Origin: Rhodanobacteraceae bacterium ZG21-1
GTDB taxonomy: Bacteria > Pseudomonadota > Gammaproteobacteria > Xanthomonadales > Rhodanobacteraceae
Assembly (NCBI GenBank): GCA_021390615.1
Contig: JAJEJU010000025.1
Span: 1,364,001 to 1,428,000, forward strand
DNA length: 64,000 nucleotides
Direction of reading: 5' to 3'
Of the stretch, positions 63,149 to 64,000 are shown piece after piece. Position 1 is the first letter of the stretch. Each line of letters begins with the position of its first letter. A model generated the notes under the pieces. The model worked only from the letters and a program-made list of their open reading frames with translations. It was not told where the DNA came from and made no database searches. The position numbers and the translations under genes are program-made.

Positions 63149-63156
63149 CAAACGCC

Positions 63157-64000
63157 ATGGCAACCTTTACCTGTCGTAGCGTCTTCATCTCCGACGTCCA
63201 CCTGGGCACGCCGGACTGCAAGGCCGGCTACCTGCTCGATTTCCTGCGCCAGCTGCGCTGCGAGAAGCTCTACCTGGTCGGCGACATCATCGACCTGGAG
63301 GCGCTGGCCAAACGGCATTGGTGGCATGCCGACCACAGCGCGGTGCTGGCCGAAGTGATGGACATGGCCCGGCGCGGCGTCGAAGTCACCTACATCCCCG
63401 GCAATCACGACGCGCCGCTGCGCGGCCTGGTAGGCCAGAGCTTCGGCGGCGTGCGCGTGGCGCTGGACGCCGTCCACGAAGGCGCCGACGGCCGCCGCTA
63501 CCGGGTCAGCCACGGCGACGAGTTCGATCCCGAGCAGATCGGCCGCAGTTGGATGCTGCAGCTGGGCGACGCCATGCACCGGCTGATCTGCTGGAGCAAC
63601 CGCCGCCTGCACGGCATGCGCCGCCGGCTCGAACTGCCCTACGTGCCGCTGTCGATCATCATCAAGTCGCACATCGGCAAGGCCATGGCCTACATCCGCG
63701 CCTACGAGGAGCGGGTTGCCGCGGACGCGCGCGAACGCGGCTTCGACGGCCACATCTGCGGCCACATCCACTACGGCCAGGTACGCGACATGGACGGCGT
63801 GCTGTACCTCAACGACGGCGACTGGGTGGAGCACTGCACCGCCCTGGTCGAGGATCACGCCGGCGCGATGGAACTGCTGCACTGGAGCGAGCAGCCCGCC
63901 GCGCTGGGCCGCGCCAGCCGCGAGCAGGTGCTGCCCTCGCCCGCTGCATCGCTGGCGCTGGCGCCGCTGGCCCGGCGGGGCAGGCCTTCGCGCAAGCTGC
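63157..64000 (+). CDS. UDP-2,3-diacylglucosamine diphosphatase-like metallophosphoesterase, 3' truncated by window edge
   Basis: At least 281 residues, open to the last base. Calcineurin-type metal motifs are in order: FISDVHLG (6-13), YLVGDIIDLEAL (near 37-48), the IPGNHD block near 79-84, HGDEFDP near 121-127, and CGHIHYGQV near 204-212. This is the LpxH/YbbF-like family; the length and VSHGDEFD and KSHIGKAM segments suit the LpxH2-type phosphoesterases that act on lipid A precursors or related diphosphates in the cytoplasm. GGGAG lies eight bases before the start and is inside a hairpin. The C-terminal Ala/Pro/Arg tail runs off the window. Confidence 0.85.
   Translation, partial: MATFTCRSVFISDVHLGTPDCKAGYLLDFLRQLRCEKLYLVGDIIDLEALAKRHWWHADHSAVLAEVMDMARRGVEVTYIPGNHDAPLRGLVGQSFGGVRVALDAVHEGADGRRYRVSHGDEFDPEQIGRSWMLQLGDAMHRLICWSNRRLHGMRRRLELPYVPLSIIIKSHIGKAMAYIRAYEERVAADARERGFDGHICGHIHYGQVRDMDGVLYLNDGDWVEHCTALVEDHAGAMELLHWSEQPAALGRASREQVLPSPAASLALAPLARRGRPSRKL

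Overview
The window is GC-rich DNA packed with genes on both strands. It looks like a chromosome segment of a gammaproteobacterium of the Xanthomonadales (Lysobacterales), most likely Rhodanobacteraceae (Rhodanobacter/Dyella/Frateuria type). This is inferred from two large TonB-dependent receptors (one of the Xanthomonas/Caulobacter type), an E3 subunit carrying its own lipoyl domain, CRP/Clp-like half-site pairs, and many small exported proteins of kinds common in that order. I see no rRNA, tRNA, CRISPR array, transposase, integrase or prophage. The window is cut at both ends: it opens inside dinB and closes inside a metallophosphoesterase gene.

Layout. 0-1.3 kb: dinB and a GIY-YIG protein. 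1.3-7.0 kb: TonB receptor 1, a TPR-sulfotransferase and a small membrane protein. 7.2-10.8 kb: lpdA and aceF on the minus strand. 11.0-15.6 kb: an ABC ATPase and an ABC permease fused to an M1-type aminopeptidase. 15.7-18.6 kb: TonB receptor 2 behind a palindromic operator that overlaps its -35 box. 18.6-22.5 kb: an MscS channel, a flavin dehydrogenase and a PanE-like reductase. 22.5-27.5 kb: small exported proteins, almost all on the minus strand (a DUF2845 pair, a DUF2884/YggN protein, a TonB-C protein, a periplasmic PrxQ peroxiredoxin coupled to a membrane protein). 27.7-33.1 kb: a glycine-zipper protein, a lipase with its foldase, a universal stress protein, a zinc alcohol dehydrogenase and a ferritin-like protein. 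33.1-39.6 kb: two lipoproteins, a membrane LytTR regulator, a Tat-exported BBE-type flavin oxidase, an ICMT-like protein, and a secreted protein flanked by two decayed DUF427 copies. 39.6-47.9 kb: an MFS exporter, a LysR regulator facing an MFS-GDSL-aldo/keto reductase operon, a GT-A-like protein and a GST. 48.1-55.6 kb: a DUF883-like protein, an OmpA lipoprotein, aceE, a lipoprotein and maeB. 56-64 kb: a QEGLA/MATCAP-type protein with a membrane partner, DUF4184, SIMPL, rsgA, alaA with an SGNH hydrolase, and the partial phosphoesterase.

How the genes fit together. The clearest shared theme is the pyruvate node: aceE, aceF and lpdA make up pyruvate dehydrogenase but sit in two loci about 38 kb apart, next to maeB (malate to pyruvate) and, further on, alaA (pyruvate/alanine). 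The second theme is the cell envelope: TonB receptors, lipoproteins, OmpA and secreted lipase with its foldase. Regulation visible in the sequence includes two CRP/Clp-like sites (upstream of receptor 1 and ompA), a LacI-type operator pair at receptor 2, a LysR-type inverted repeat, several intrinsic terminators, and a hairpin that would mask the ribosome-binding site of the last gene.

No element here is certainly a new system. The most interesting leads are the ABC permease-aminopeptidase fusion, the receptor 2 operator layout, the HExxxH/QEGLA putative peptidase with its membrane partner, and the duplicated DUF427 fragments around a secreted protein.
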